Assembly: GCA_014379045.1 (NCBI GenBank)
Contig: JACMMK010000097.1
Location: forward strand, 1-6,101
Direction of reading: 5' to 3'
DNA from: Burkholderiales bacterium
GTDB taxonomy: Bacteria > Pseudomonadota > Gammaproteobacteria > Burkholderiales > CAIKXV01
Length of the DNA stretch: 6,101 bases
A program made the position numbers and the translations under genes. Below the pieces are notes generated by a model that made no database searches, had not been told where the DNA came from, and saw nothing but the letters and a program-made list of their open reading frames with translations. Position 1 is the first letter of the stretch. Each line of letters starts with the position of its first letter. This document shows positions 5,447-6,101 of the stretch, piece after piece.

Positions 5447-6101
5447 ATGGTCGAGCCGTTGCTGATTGCCAAAGCCACTGCTGCGGGCGCTGCGGGCACG
5501 ATCGACCTGTGCATGCTGCCGGGGCTCGCGAACCGGCACGGCCTGATCGCGGGCGCCACCGGCACGGGCAAGACGGTCACCCTGCAGCGGCTGGCCGAGC
5601 AGTTCAGTCTTGCCGGTGTGCCGGTGTTCATGGCCGACGTGAAGGGCGATCTCGCCGGCCTGTCGCGCGCCGGCGAATGGAAGCCGAAGCTGAAGGCGCG
5701 CGCAGACGAACTCGGCATCACCGCCACCCATACGTTCGCCGCGTTTCCGACGGTGTTCTGGGATGTATTCGGCGATCAGGGCCACCCGGTGCGCACCACC
5801 GTCTCCGAAATGGGGCCGGTGCTGATGGCGCGCATGCTCAACCTGAACGACACGCAGGAAGGGGTACTCGCGCTCACCTTCAAGGTCGCCGACGACGCGG
5901 GGTTGCTGCTGATCGATCTCAAGGACCTGCGCGCGATGCTGCAGCATGTCGGCGACAATGCGGCGCGCTACCGGACCGAGTACGGCAACATCTCGCCGGC
6001 CAGCGTCGGCGCGATCCAGCGCGGCCTGCTGGCGATCGGCGAACAGGGCGGCGAGCGTTTCTTCGGCGAACCCGCGCTCGACATCGGCGACTTCATGCAG
6101 A
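5447..6101 (+). CDS. HerA/FtsK-superfamily ATPase, DUF853/YjgR family (3' end outside window)
   Basis: N-terminal 218 residues of a predicted P-loop ATPase of the HerA-like DUF853 family (E. coli YjgR), which is normally around 500 residues; its cellular role is poorly known. Visible features are LPGLANRHGLIAGATGTGKT (24-43) containing Walker A GATGTGKT (36-43), the conserved block VPVFMADVKGDLAGLS (58-73), FWDVFGDQGHPVRTTVSEMGP (split around 105-124), NISPASVGAIQRGLL (starts about 181) and a following RFFGEPALDI segment. These match my memory of YjgR closely. The start is ATG 5447, with GAGGG 6 nt upstream. The gene is divergent from yebC, with 157 bp between the two starts. HerA relatives translocate DNA, but that activity is not established for this branch and proximity to ruv genes is not evidence of a shared role. 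Confidence 0.93.
   Translation, partial: MVEPLLIAKATAAGAAGTIDLCMLPGLANRHGLIAGATGTGKTVTLQRLAEQFSLAGVPVFMADVKGDLAGLSRAGEWKPKLKARADELGITATHTFAAFPTVFWDVFGDQGHPVRTTVSEMGPVLMARMLNLNDTQEGVLALTFKVADDAGLLLIDLKDLRAMLQHVGDNAARYRTEYGNISPASVGAIQRGLLAIGEQGGERFFGEPALDIGDFMQ

Noticed and set aside
5039..5947. A 302-codon minus-strand frame spanning the divergent gap, which could be read as one gene continuing into yebC.
   Set aside because: It is in a different frame from yebC, is antisense to the YjgR-like P-loop motifs, and is low-complexity Arg/Gln-rich. Both flanking genes have good ribosome-binding sites.

Overview
The window is a GC-rich bacterial chromosome segment. Its gene set and order (yebC/pmpR, ruvC, ruvA, ruvB) point to a proteobacterium. 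A protein with a C-terminal exosortase sorting signal, a YjgR-type ATPase and the protein sequences together suggest a betaproteobacterium of the Rhodocyclales/Burkholderiales kind. That placement is inferred from remembered homologues, not from a search.

Almost everything lies on the minus strand. Read in the direction of transcription (high to low coordinates) the order is: yebC (start 5289); a ten-helix EamA/DMT transporter whose TTG start overlaps the yebC stop; a possible 36-codon small ORF whose stop overlaps the TTG start of ruvC; ruvC; ruvA, whose GTG start overlaps the ruvC stop; a secreted lamin-tail-domain protein with a VPxPG-type PEP-CTERM tail; a secreted alpha/beta-hydrolase-like protein; and ruvB, which runs off the left edge. 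Upstream of yebC, a divergent plus-strand gene encodes a HerA/FtsK-superfamily ATPase of the DUF853/YjgR family and runs off the right edge.

RuvC (Holliday-junction resolvase), RuvA (junction-binding tetramer) and RuvB (AAA+ branch-migration motor) form one machine. All the key residues that can be checked here are intact. The notable architecture is that the ruv cluster is opened in two places. A DMT permease sits between yebC and ruvC. Two exported-protein genes sit between ruvA and ruvB, and they carry their own signals: a strong intrinsic terminator after the PEP-CTERM gene, with a candidate promoter overlapping its T-tract for the hydrolase gene. ruvB is therefore probably transcribed separately from ruvCA, at least in part. 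A GATAAT box lies just upstream of it, and it has no Shine-Dalgarno sequence.

Three annotated starts were decided by ribosome-binding sites. The hydrolase starts at GTG 1455, because the longer TTG-initiated frame would place the AGGAGG inside the gene. yebC starts at GTG 5289. The YjgR-like gene starts at ATG 5447. I found no tRNA, rRNA, CRISPR array, insertion sequence or prophage signature. No stretch longer than 300 bases is without a gene. No clear new defence or mobile system is visible; the most original items are the split ruv locus and the small ORF plus 9-bp direct repeats in front of ruvC.
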